Part shown: in pieces, positions 1 through 10,410 of the stretch | Layout of the letters: each line of letters starts with the position of its first letter | Position numbering within the stretch: the stretch's first letter is position 1 | Origin: Pratylenchus scribneri | Taxonomy: Eukaryota > Nematoda > Chromadorea > Rhabditida > Pratylenchidae | NCBI GenBank assembly: GCA_030063045.1 | Contig: JAQSEB010000105.1 | Location: 124,001 to 188,000 of the forward strand | Length of the DNA stretch: 64,000 bases | Direction of reading: 5' to 3' | Notes under the pieces: generated by a model | Told to the model about the DNA's origin: nothing | The model's input: only the letters and a program-made list of their open reading frames with translations | Databases searched by the model: none | Made by a program: the position numbers and the translations under genes

Positions 1-10
1 TTTTTACAGG

Positions 11-1886
11 TATAGACGAAGGAAAAAATCGGAGCCAATTCCAATTGGAATAATCGCAAAAATTTTGCGTCAACTTTGCAATGGCCTGGAATTTTTACAA
101 AAAATTGGCATTGTTCATCGGGACATTCAACCGGAGAATATTTTTTTGACACGGAATGGGACCGTAAAATTGGGGCATTTTGGCCAAGCGAAGGCAATAA
201 TTGAGGAGGAAGAAAGAGAGGGAAATGAAGGATGCCGAACGCCGGTTGGCCGTGAAGAATTCATGTGCTTTGAAAAGGTAAATCCAAAGTCCAAAAATTA
301 AATTAATTTATAATTCATTTTCAGCAATATAATTTATATTCGAATGCCAACAAAGAAGAAGAAAATATGGAAGGGAATGCTAATTCCAATTTATCAAGCC
401 AAAATGATGGAACAATGTTCGACTATTCATTTCCCAGTGATATGTGGTCACTTGGAGTTTTGGTTCTTTCAATGATTTCATATTTTCCGGATGAAAATAG
501 CCAAAAATTGCATAAAAATTTTGCTTTGGCAATGCAAGAAGAACAAATGCCATTCATTTGGTTGACCGTCGACATGCTCCAATTACGGTCACGTTTGGTA
601 TAAAATTAACAAAAAATTGGATTAAAATAACATAATTTTAGGTCAAAAGTGGCGGTGAAGAACTAAAATTGTTTTTATCGGATCGATTATTGACTGTTCG
701 ACCAGAACAAAGGGCAACGGCCGCAAATTTGCCAGAAACACCGGAAATGCGAAAATGGTGCTCTGGGGAAAATGTTGAAAAGGATTGTGCCTATTTGCGT
801 AAACATTTCATCAATGAAGTGGATTTTGCCAATCAAATGAAGCTGGAAACGGACGCACCAAATTATGATTCGCTAGAGACGGTTGGGGCATTATTAATTA
901 ATTAAATTATTAATTTAAATTAATATTTTTTAGAATTAAGTCCAAATTTAAAAAACGGTTAAAAGATTTAAAATTAATGAGTTTATTTAGGGATTAAGCT
1001 TAAACCGAAATTTTTTGGTTTATATAGGCAAAAATTTTTTCTTTTGATTTTTATACCCAATGTACTATATTAATTGTAGTTTAGAATCTTAGCTTTAAAA
1101 TGATATAAGGGTTTTTCATTTCTGTGGGTCAAATATCGAAACGTGAGAGCTATAGTCAGTGAAATTGACGAATTTCTTCGCTCTGATTTTCATAGTCGAA
1201 TGGCGAAGAGAGGGAGGAAATAGGGGCGAGAGATCCGGGTTCGAATCCCTCCAAGTCCAAATAATTTTTTTAGATTATTAAAAGGTGTGTAAGGTATTTT
1301 ATGATGCGAAAACCGATTTTAGATTTTTAAAATTTTTTTAAAATGTGAGATTTTAAAATGGAAAAATGAATAAAATTAAATAATTTTCATTACATCTTTT
1401 TGCAGAAAGACATTCCCGCTGAATTCTATTGGGATGAGACATGGCGCCAATTGGAAACAATGCAACTTTGCCTCCAACTTACATTTTCCGGATGCCTACC
1501 AAAAATGTTCGTCCAAAAAATTTTAAATTTGTTAAAATTAATTTTTCAGCCACAATTTCAAATTCTCTCAACCTGAACCATTTTTCCGCATTTTATACGG
1601 CGAAATGTTGGCCAATCGAATTGAATTGACTGATTTACTTCAAATTGATTTTGAAATTAAACAAACAATTTTTGAATGTATTCGATCGCCCAACAAATTT
1701 GCACGTAAAAATTATTTTAAATATTTTAAAAATATTTAACATTTTTCAGGTCGACAAATTCAATTAAATTCGTCAAATGGACAAATTCAACGACAAATTG
1801 AAGTGGAAATTCGCCTACCCAACAGTAGAGGGAATAATGGCCGATTGCGACTTGGATCCGAATCACCCAATACATACAATTATTAG
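11..1886 (+). CDS. Divergent protein kinase-like protein, 5' partial
   Basis: Six exons can be joined in phase: 11-277, 325-597, 642-881, 1406-1506, 1550-1704 and 1750-1886. The start lies left of the window. The visible part covers the kinase C-lobe. A catalytic-loop motif reads VHRDIQPEN (normally HRDxKxxN, here Gln for Lys). The magnesium-binding DFG position reads GHFG, so the metal-binding Asp is His. A DMWSLGVLVLSM helix matches the usual DxWSxG segment. About 240 residues follow, rich in polar residues and without a domain I recognise. By family knowledge these substitutions suggest a pseudokinase or weak kinase; which family is unclear (SCYL-, NEK- and IKK-like readings were considered, none convincing). 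The gene converges on mks-2, ending 38 bp from it. The 524-bp third intron holds a tRNA-like B-box sequence. Confidence 0.7.
1198..1256 (+). repeat. Degenerate tRNA-like or SINE-like sequence
   Basis: Inside an intron there is a perfect polymerase III B-box (GGTTCGAATCC, about 1244-1254) preceded about 40 bp upstream by an A-box-like TGGCGAAGAGAGG. The T-arm outer base pairs do not form and no acceptor stem can be drawn, so this is not a working tRNA. It may be a tRNA pseudogene or the head of a tRNA-derived SINE. Confidence 0.35.
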
Positions 1887-1924
1887 ACATTTTTTATATT
1901 TTTTATTACTTTTATTCATTATTT

Positions 1925-2530
1925 TTATTTAAATGAAATAATTGCAAAAATTTTGAGTACTATTTCCATCGCCAAAAATCCCAATTCAATATAAATGGCA
2001 ATTTGCTCAATTAGGGCTAAATATGCCTGGAATAGGGCCAAATAAATGCAAGTTGAAGCAGCACCGATGGCCAAAATTATTGAAAGAATCAACAAAGTCG
2101 TCTTCTCCGTAAAATTGCCTCGACGGGCTGTGTTAAACAAAATTTTGAATTAATTAAATTCCTCGAATTCATTTCACAAACCCCATTGAATTCGAATGAG
2201 TTCAATTGGTCCAAATAATAAAATGATGGCCACTTCACAAAGTGCAACATGCAGGGAATAGGGATAAATGGATACTATAAATTGGGTGTGAATTTATGCC
2301 TTAATGCCCCAATAAATGTCAAAAATAAATAAATTTAAATAAACAAATCATTTGTCAAGCAAAATATTTACATTTGTAAATGAAGACACCGATGATGAAC
2401 AGATAGAAAAGGATGGAAAATCGCAGATTGATGCTAAGCAAGATCTCCAGAGGAAGTGATGAACGCTGAGAAGGGGCAAATTCTTAATTTTTAATCACCA
2501 CCCATTAATTACAATTGTTGATTGGATCAT
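1925..2530 (-). CDS. mks-2: Transition-zone membrane protein MKS-2/TMEM216
   Basis: Four exons join with perfect phase: 2530-2513, 2465-2372, 2274-2182 and 2127-1925, giving 135 aa (human TMEM216 is about 145). The protein begins MIQSTI and runs straight into SSLPLEILL, a TMEM216 signature. It has four hydrophobic segments, with the TM3-TM4 part reading LFQAYLALIEQ and FLAMEIVLKIF like the family (LLQTYVLRLE, ..SELLLEVL). By family knowledge the protein is part of the MKS complex at the ciliary transition zone, which gates membrane-protein entry into sensory cilia. It is divergently placed from LTV1 with about 740 bp between the start codons. An X-box-like site lies about 90-100 bp upstream of the ATG, fitting RFX/DAF-19 control. 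Identification rests on remembered family sequence, but the match is extensive. Confidence 0.85.
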
Positions 2531-2531
2531 T

Positions 2532-3271
2532 GAAGAATAGGAAATTGATGAGAAAAAAAAATAAATTAAAAATTATTATATGAAATTGTTTGGTGGATTT
2601 TTTGCTTTGCTTTTTGTGTTGCCAAGGAGATGGATGGAATTCACATTCAGCCATTTCATTCAAATACAGGGCTCCTAGAATAAAATCGGAATATTTTTTT
2701 AGTGAATATAGGATTTGAAAATATTGGTGGAATGTTTATTGAAAAGAAAATAATTTTATATCGAAAGGGGCGCTTATCCATTCTCTTTTCTATTTTTTCT
2801 TTTCTCTTTCCCTTGTTGATTGGGCAGAGTGACGATCGCTGGCTGTTTCCTTCCTTTCATTTTGGTCAGAAAAAATAAAAACATTCGTTTCAATGAACAT
2901 TCACTTTAAAGGGATGTTCACTAAAAAAATATTCCGATTTTACCTTCCCGAGGGGGCATTTGCCACTTTTCTTTTGTGCCCCTGAATGACCCTGTTTCGA
3001 GATTTTGACCAATTTTTCCTTTTCTCTTCTGTCTCGTTGTTCTAAAACATTAGTTCTTTTTGTTTTCTTGCAAGAAAAATAAAATCACTAACGAAAATAT
3101 CTCTGCTCGAATTAAATTTAAATCGAAAATCTTCCAAACCAAGCAAAACCATAAAATAAAACCCAATCGAACCGGTGAAATTAGAATTGGAAAACAAAAT
3201 CGGTAACCTTCTCTTTTTTTGTTTCTTAGATTAAATTATTAAATTACAGATATAATTAATAAATAATTTAT
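2532..3271. other. Divergent intergenic region between mks-2 and LTV1
   Basis: About 740 bp between two start codons on opposite strands. It holds the X-box-like site, a pyrimidine-rich stretch at 2780-2815, and a TTACAG acceptor at about 3244-3249 just upstream of the LTV1 ATG that could serve trans-splicing. No other gene was seen. Confidence 0.6.
2618..2631 (-). promoter_or_regulatory. X-box-like RFX/DAF-19 site
   Basis: On the + strand the site reads GTTGCCAAGGAGAT. One half (GTTGCC) is perfect for the palindromic X-box GTTNCCATGGNAAC; the other (GGAGAT) matches at 4 of 6 positions. It lies 88-101 bp upstream of the mks-2 ATG, the usual X-box distance for nematode ciliary genes. Confidence 0.5.
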
Positions 3272-5108
3272 ATGATACGACCAACAAACAATAAATTGTT
3301 GGACGAAAGCAACATGGAACCGGATGAGACAGCTGAAGTGGAAATGGACGATGACTGCGAAGAAGAAGATGATGATTCGGATTTGGACGAAATCAATCGA
3401 TTGCTGAATTCCGCCGATCATATTGAACCAGAACCAGTAGGTGATCCAGAAAGTGACAATAAAGAAGAAGACGAATTGGATGAGATAATTCGATTGGGTG
3501 GTGGAGAAGAAACATTTGGATTTGAAGAAGGTTTGACCAAAAAGATTAAACTTAAATGTAAATTATTGGAAATAGGCATTGGAATTGAGGACGAGGATGC
3601 TGGCAAGCAAGAGATGATGCGACGTTTTGGCCTGATTCGCCGTTCAAAAGAGCGCTATTCGGATGAAAGTTCGGCATCGGACGAGGAGGAAGAGAATGGA
3701 ATTGGCCGTAGAGGAGGAAAATTAAAGTTGGCACCAATCGATGAACAAGGTTTTTTTCCAATTCTAAACAAAATACAAAATTAATTTAAATTGTAAAAAT
3801 TAGATGCTGAATCATTTACCACCGCAAAAGAGGACCAAAAATCTCGTTTCACAAATTATTCGATGAGTTCTGCGGTCATCAAACGAGCAGGCGGTCTTCG
3901 CCAAATCGACGACCATTTCGAGGCTCTCTACTCCGCTCAATATGCCGAAGAATTAGAAGGGGAAGGACCGGATGGGGAAGAAGAAGGAGATGAAGAGGAT
4001 GAAAAGTCAAACCAGCTGATCGACACAAACAATTCGGAACGATTTCGGGCAATGCTTGATGCCGAGAAGGAAGCAATGCGACGAAAATTCCCTCGCGAGG
4101 TTTTTCAAATAATTAAATATGCAGAAAATTATTTAAAATAAACTAAAATAAAAAGGAATGGTTAAAGTTAAATTAAACCAATTAGTTTATTTTTAAGTTG
4201 CCCGATCCAGAATTAAAAAACGCAGTGTTGCGTTATGCCCAAGCAAAAGAGGCTCAAGAGCTGGACGGAAATGACCAAGAGGAGACGGAAAGAATTCGAA
4301 TGCCGGCGGATGGGGCAAAAAGAGGCAGATGGGATTGTCAATGTATAGCAATGTAAGCTAGGGTGGGGGGGGGGTGACAGAACTGTTCAAGTTTAGTATT
4401 CAGTACAGTATAACTTAAGAGTGCAGAACAGAATTATCAAACTGCTAGGTTAAATAAAGGAATTTTAACTTTTAAATATAGGATAGCATCGACCTTACCT
4501 TATTCCCGATAAAATTGATTTTGAAGAAATTACTTATTTTTGTAGATCTACAATCATCCAACTGAAATTAGAGAACATTCATCGATCAGTGGAGGAATTG
4601 ATTCAAATCGAAAACGGAACAATATTGGTGGGATGACCAAAAATGGAACCAATCAATTGGAGGTAAATGATGGATGATGGTTCTTGTCTTGGTTCATTTA
4701 AGCAATTTTGATTTAATTGGGCTAATAAGTCATATTTAAAAATTATTTTAAGAAGGCGCAGGTTTTAATTTATTCCCGACCAATTTTCAATCTAATATTT
4801 TTCATCAATTTTCATTTCAGCCAATGGACACCGATGAATTGGCAAGTATCCGATCTTCACGAGTTTCCACTGCCAGCACTTTTCTGCCCAAAGGCGAAAC
4901 TCCGGAGGAACGGCGCCAAAGAAAACAAGTTCGTTGAAATTTGCAAAAAAATATTCATTTAAAATATTTTCAGGCAATAAAATTGGAGCGAAAGGAACGA
5001 AGACAAGAAAAGAAGACGAATCGAATGGCATTCCAAAAAGAGAAGAAGAAAATGAATGAGGAACATCAAAGAAATGAAATTCAGAAAAATAGACGAACAA
5101 TTAAATAA
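3272..5108 (+). CDS. ltv-1: LTV1 ribosome biogenesis factor
   Basis: Exons: 3272-3749, 3804-4099, 4198-~4352, 4546-4662, 4821-4928 and 4974-5108. The acidic N-terminal part is followed by SRFTNYSMSSAVIKR, which matches the LTV1 segment KSRFTEYSMTSSVM. Next come a GRWDC..YNHP block (LTV1 KWDCES..YNHP) and the C-terminal GETPEERRQRKQAIKLERK with a basic tail. By family knowledge LTV1 binds Enp1 and RPS3 on pre-40S particles and is needed for 40S maturation and export. Two oddities: the protein starts in the acidic region, with no equivalent of the basic N-terminus of human LTV1; and the intron after 4352 does not preserve phase with canonical signals, while a G-homopolymer lies just inside it. 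Other introns are phase-consistent. The TTACAG at 3249 supports the chosen start. Confidence 0.85.
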
Positions 5109-5718
5109 TAATTGACTTGGGATTAAAGAAGATTATTTGTTGAAATTATTTTAATATTTTTTTTTGTTACAAAATGCCTTCATTTTTATTAAAATAAATA
5201 AATTCGGATGAGGCTGGCCAACAATCAATAATGATAATAACTTTGTATTGTGCGAAGAATCTAATCAATAATCGTCCTTCGTCTAACTGTTTCATAAATC
5301 ATAATAGCTCATATTATTTTGCACTACAAAAAAAGAAATCAAATTCTAAACTGCCTGCTTAAGTTAGGTTGGGCGACTATTATATCCACCAACCATCATA
5401 GCATAATCAATATCATATCCCAGTCATTCACACACAGCAAAAAAATCAGTATACTTTTTGTTGGTCATTTTTTTACTTTTTAACAAATCCACTTCTCCAG
5501 AGTAAACAATAATCATAATAATCATTCATTCATCATTCTCATCTCATCAGTCATCAGGTCATCACTCATCATCATCACCAATTAAAAGATGGCTTCCCCG
5601 TTCTCCCACCAATCACCATCCTTCATTCATTTATCGATCCATCCAATCCACATTGAATTTAGAATCATTTCCAGAATCCATAGCTTATTAGCTCCATTTC
5701 ACTTCATTAAGTACAAAA
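5109..5718. other. Intergenic region upstream of the arrestin gene
   Basis: 610 bp without coding signal. A TCA/ATC-rich simple repeat occupies about 5515-5590, consisting of many CATCATTC and TCATCA units. No start, RNA gene or element was recognised. Confidence 0.5.
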
Positions 5719-7258
5719 ATGGCCGAAATTTTTCGCATTGATTTCTTTGGCACCCAATCATCATTTTCTGCCGGTCAAAACGTCCAAGCCAGGGTTATTC
5801 TCCAATTGTCAGAATCAATGAAAGCCAGATCAATTGATTTGCACGTCATTGGAAAAGCAGAAGTTGATTGGAGCGAACACGAAAGAAGAGGAAAAGTAGG
5901 CAAAAAAGATCATAGTCATCGGTGAGTTTTATAGTTCATTAAAATTCTAATCCATTCAATTTGTTTAGTGTCCCTTACCATTCGGAAGAAATCTACTTAA
6001 ATCACAACATCGTTCTCTGGGCTTCGGCGGATCAAGAAATTCCCGTCGGTGAACACGTTTTTCCCTTCCAATTCACAATACCGCCAGATTGTCCACCAAG
6101 TTTTGAAGGTAAAATCCATTCAAATTCCTATTCTAATCTTACTTTTTAGGCACTTTTGACCATATTCGTTACACTTGTTCTGCCAATATCGATCGACCAT
6201 GGCGATTCGATACAAAGGTTTTGCATTCATATTCATCAATTATAATTTAAGTATTCATATTTAGGTCAATGTTGCTTTTGTCGTTTCGCCCTTTGTCGAT
6301 TTGAACACAATTGTTTGGGTTCGGAGTCCGGCTGTACAACAAATTGACGATAGCATTGGCAGTTGCTGTTGCAAACATGGAAATATCAGAGCCAAGGTTT
6401 GGTTAATATTTATTTTACATTTTACAAATCAATAATTCATAGGTTCGATTGCCAAAAAGTGGATTTGTGCCAGGCGAAGGAATTCCAATTACCATTGAAA
6501 TCGAAAATGCAACATCGAAACAAGTGAAAAAAGTGAGGGCAAAACTCATTGAAAATGTCAAATATAAAGCACAAAGGCAAAGAGAGTATTGGGGCAGTAA
6601 GTTCAATTTACAATTATTCTATCATTATTATCATTGCCTTTTAGGAACTCAACATTTTGGCGAAAGGGATGATAGCCGTACAATTGCTGAAATGGAGAAA
6701 CAATTCATGGTGGCCCCTAGATCAAAGAGAACATTCCAAGGACATTTGGCCATTCCTCCGTGCACTGCCAGCTTCAACAATTGTGAAATCATTCAACTCA
6801 GCTATTCTATGGAGGTAATATTTACAGTTCCAGTATCAAATTATTAATAAATTTTAGGTTAAAATTGTGACCACTTCATTCTTCTGCGGTTCCGTGTCCG
6901 CCTATTTCCATTTGCTAATTGGAACAATTCCAATTCAACAGATGCTGAATATGATGAGGATGATAAAGAAGAAGATGATGAGGATGATAAAGAAGAAGAT
7001 GATGAGGATGATAAAGAAGAAGATGATTTGAAAGATGAAGAAGATGATGAAGAGGATGATGAAGAGGAGGATGATGTTAAAGATGATTATGAAAATGATG
7101 ATGAGGAAGAGATGAATCACTTCATCATCAACCATCCTTCTTCTTCATCCTCTTCTTCATGGTCTTGTGATCACTTCGCCCCCAAAAAACAGGAAAGGAC
7201 CAATAATTTTATGCGAATCAACTACTTATATCCTCTAAACTTCTCCATTCCTTATTAA
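5719..7258 (+). CDS. Arrestin-domain-containing protein (ARRD/alpha-arrestin)
   Basis: Seven exons: 5719-5921, 5969-6108, 6150-6217, 6265-6396, 6443-6596, 6645-6814 and 6858 onward. The N-terminal arrestin fold begins MAEIFRIDFFGTQSSFSAGQ and has the typical G-E-H-V-FPFQFTIP strand. The C-terminal arrestin domain has VRLPKSGFVPGEGIPI and ends in LLIGTIPI, the alpha-arrestin hallmark. These proteins act as adaptors for NEDD4-type ligases in membrane-protein endocytosis. The 3' end is ambiguous. In the GTIPI frame the ORF runs through a 24-bp tandem repeat and stops at 7029-7031. The neighbouring frame of the same DNA is open to 7258 and encodes a highly acidic, Ser-rich tail. A splice, a one-base error or a real frameshift could join them. 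Confidence 0.8.
6946..7025 (+). repeat. 24-bp tandem repeat in the arrestin gene C-terminal region
   Basis: Three near-perfect copies of a 24-bp unit containing GATGAGGATGATAAAGAAGA, followed by degenerate GAT/GAA/GAG triplets to about 7110. The unit length keeps frame. One frame gives Met/Arg/Lys-rich residues and the next gives Asp/Glu runs. Confidence 0.8.
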
Positions 7259-7492
7259 TTTGCCGATGAGATTGTAACTCAATCAAAAACCTCAACCATT
7301 CAAGACGAAAAGGATCCGAAATTAAATTTTTTATTTATTATTAATTAAATTTATTAAAATAATACAAAAATATTTGGAAAAACAAAACAAAATTGAAATT
7401 TACTTAAAATACAATAAAGAAAAATGGAAGAAAATCAATAATTAAAGCGGTGGATCCTCTTCATTTCGAGCAATTTTGGGCGGTTCTTCCAA

Positions 7493-9397
7493 TTAAAAGA
7501 GACGAACAATTCTGGTTGAAATCGTCGATTTGGCCGTGTCACATGACTCTTGTGTTTCCTGCTCTTTTGGCAAATCCAATTGGCATCCCATCGTTGTTTG
7601 AATGAAACGAACAAATAAAACTGAACAAAATAATTTAAATAGGATTAATTTAACAAAAAGTTACCATCCAATTTGTGCATAAATTTGCGATATTCTGGGA
7701 ACCGTGGCAGTGCATATTCCCAAATGAAGATCAAATAAATGGCCCAGGAAATAGCCAAAACCAGCAATCCGATGTAGGCAGTGTGGAAGTTTTGGATGAT
7801 TGTTACGGAGGCCAGCGAAAAACAAATGAGCATAAAAAGAATTGGCATAATCAATGGATTACGGATGGCCTAAAGAAATCAATAAATTAAAATTATTTAT
7901 TGATGGACATACTTGAGGATGAACTGGACAATTGGCCAAACGAATGTAGAGAAGTGCGCACATTGTGATGCCACGGAGAAGATATTGGGCAAAACCCAAA
8001 TAGTTAATCAATTCGTTGCTATCGCCCAAAAATGAGAAGCCAATGACCAAAAGGACCTGTGAAGAATTTGTCCAAAATTAAATTAAATGGAAATAAATTT
8101 ACATGAATTATGAGTGCTGGCCGTGGGCTTTCGTGTTTTTTGTTTAAGCAGGCCATAAAACCGGGGATTTGGCGTTCACGGGCTGCGGCAAATAAATATC
8201 TGATTTAGGGAATTATTTTTAGAATTTGTGACCATTATCTGACCTGCTTGCTGCAAACATTGATCCATTCATTGCATTCAAAAGGACGAGGAGAATGATG
8301 AATGGTATAATCCATTGACAACTTTTGCCCATTGTTCTTTTAGCAAAATCCTAAAAAATAAAATTAATTTACTAAATAATTATTTTTGGTACCATTGCCA
8401 CCGCACTGGATTCTTTGATTTCGGCCACTGGGATCACCACGAAAAATGCCAAATTTATGGACATGTAAATTGTGAGAATGCAGGACATCCCAACCAAAAT
8501 GGCAAATGACATTGTACTGAAAAATACAAAATATTTGATGTTTTGGCCTTCCTTGGTTTAACCTTCTTGGATTTAACACCTCTTCGGCGCCCATATTCAA
8601 CACATCCCATCCTTCATAGTTGAATAGGCCGGCAAAGAATGCATTTGCCAATGTTCCGGTCGCCCAAGAGGAATTCTTGAATGGCTCAGCCAAATTTTCG
8701 GTGTGCCCTAAAATAACAAATTATTGGTCAATAGAATGAATATTTAACCTTTGATTAGCCAAAATGCGCCAATTCCAACGATCAACAAGGCAGAAAGTAA
8801 TTTGGCAAAGGAAGTGACCAGTTGGAAACGGGCGACCACCGTTCGAAGTGAGAAGAAATTGAGGAAAAGAAGAAGCCAAAGGCAGGAAAAAGCGATCAAT
8901 TTTCGGAGGGCAAATGCGGCCATTGGATGGCATTCAGTGCCAATCATTGAGTCGAGGCCAATGCCTTGGACTGTGTATTCGGCGAATGTTGCAGATTGGA
9001 CGGCCAACATCAGTGGATAACTGATCAAACAGCCCATGGACATGAATGTGAAGGCAATTGCATTCCTTAAAATGAATTTATGTTTTAGTTAGAAGAATAT
9101 TAAACCATTTGACATGTGAAAGGTAGGCAAAATCACCGCCAGAGCGACGAATGCTGGTGCCGAGTTCCACGTAACAATAGGCACCGAGGATTGTGGCTAA
9201 ACCGGATAAGAGCCAAACGACCAGAGAAAGGCCCATCTAAAACAATTAATTACATTATTTTTAATATGTTTTTCACTCACTGATTGAGTTTTTGTGAGAA
9301 TGGATGTGGGTGTGATGAATATGCCAGAGCCGACAATGTTGCCAATAAAATATGATGTGGCGCCCCATCGACCCATTTTGTGGTCTTTTTCTTCCAT
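7493..9397 (-). CDS. SLC7 (LAT light-chain type) amino-acid transporter
   Basis: Ten exons join in phase: 9397-9281, 9236-9106, 9065-8749, 8707-8563, 8516-8393, 8350-8244, 8199-8103, 8056-7913, 7869-7665 and 7620-7493. The product is 504 aa, the usual size. TM1 carries [12 protein letters not shown], the LAT substrate-binding GSGIF motif. TM6 has [17 protein letters not shown], matching the family F.Y.GW..LN...EE. About 12 hydrophobic segments are seen. By family knowledge such proteins pair with a 4F2-type heavy chain through a Cys after TM3 and exchange neutral or cationic amino acids at the plasma membrane. It corresponds to the nematode aat genes; which member cannot be decided. It converges on the arrestin gene. 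Confidence 0.9.
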
Positions 9398-10410
9398 TTG
9401 TAATCCAAGTTGAAATTGATTTGATTGATGATAATTTTGTTTGCAGAAAATTGATTAATTGATTGAATAATGAAAATTCTAAAATGACATTAAATTGGAA
9501 TGTAATCGGGATACGGGATGTTATGGATTGGAAATTGGATGAAAAATAATTGACAATGGAAAGCTTTTGGTTCCGTATTTCTTGGTTGGATGAAATAGGT
9601 TACATGCGGATTGTGGAAAGTGGAGAAATTCTATGTGAGAGACTGGTGATTTGCTAGACTAATCTTATCCAAATTATAAATATAAGGCAGAACAGCTTAA
9701 ATGCGATGTAAGCTAACTTTTTTTTGGAAAATTAACCAATTTTGGCTTTGAGTATTCGAGCGTGAAATATAAAAAACACTAATAATGAAATTACGTTTCT
9801 TGATTAAATCAGACAGAGGGTAGAGCCGGTAGAGTAAAAGTAGAAAAGGATTATCGATATCGATCGATCGATATTCGATATTTATATTTATATTTAGCTA
9901 TTTTGGATATTATGTCTTAATATCACAAAACGAATGATTTTACGACTACCGTATACTTTATCGATTGATTAACAGCTAAAGTTAGACAAAAATTAGGATC
10001 CTTTTAATTAAAAGCTAACTTCTACTAGTCTCACTTTATCAGAATTGGAAATTATATCATGCATAATTAAGACCACTTGAGTCATTTGTCGCATCCTCAA
10101 TATTCTGTGATCCAATAAATTCATTGATGTGAGAAAACAAATTTATTCATAAAAAATAGAAATAAAAAGAATATTTCCTGAATATTTTAATGGGCATTTT
10201 AAATGGGTTATAATTTTTAGATGGCGATTATTTGAGAAGAAAGGCAGTGGTTGGGGGACAAGAGGGAAAAGTGTGAAAACTGATAAGGCCAAAAATTGGA
10301 AATTTTTGCATTTGAATCGGGGCCATAAAAGTGGTGAATGAGTAAAATACTGGAAAATGCAAAAATTGACGAGGAAAATGATTAAAATAAATAAAAAAAA
10401 AGGTGGGGGA
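9398..10410. other. Intergenic region between the LAT transporter and lam-1
   Basis: About 1 kb between two minus-strand genes. It contains a palindromic ATCGAT/TCGATA cluster at 9852-9880 and AT-rich filler. No further coding exon or RNA was found. Confidence 0.5.

Noticed and set aside
11..1886. Assignment of the kinase-like gene to SCYL2, NEK or IKK
   Set aside because: The visible part has HRDIQPEN and HFG with no accompanying family-specific domain; none of the alignments held beyond the C-lobe.
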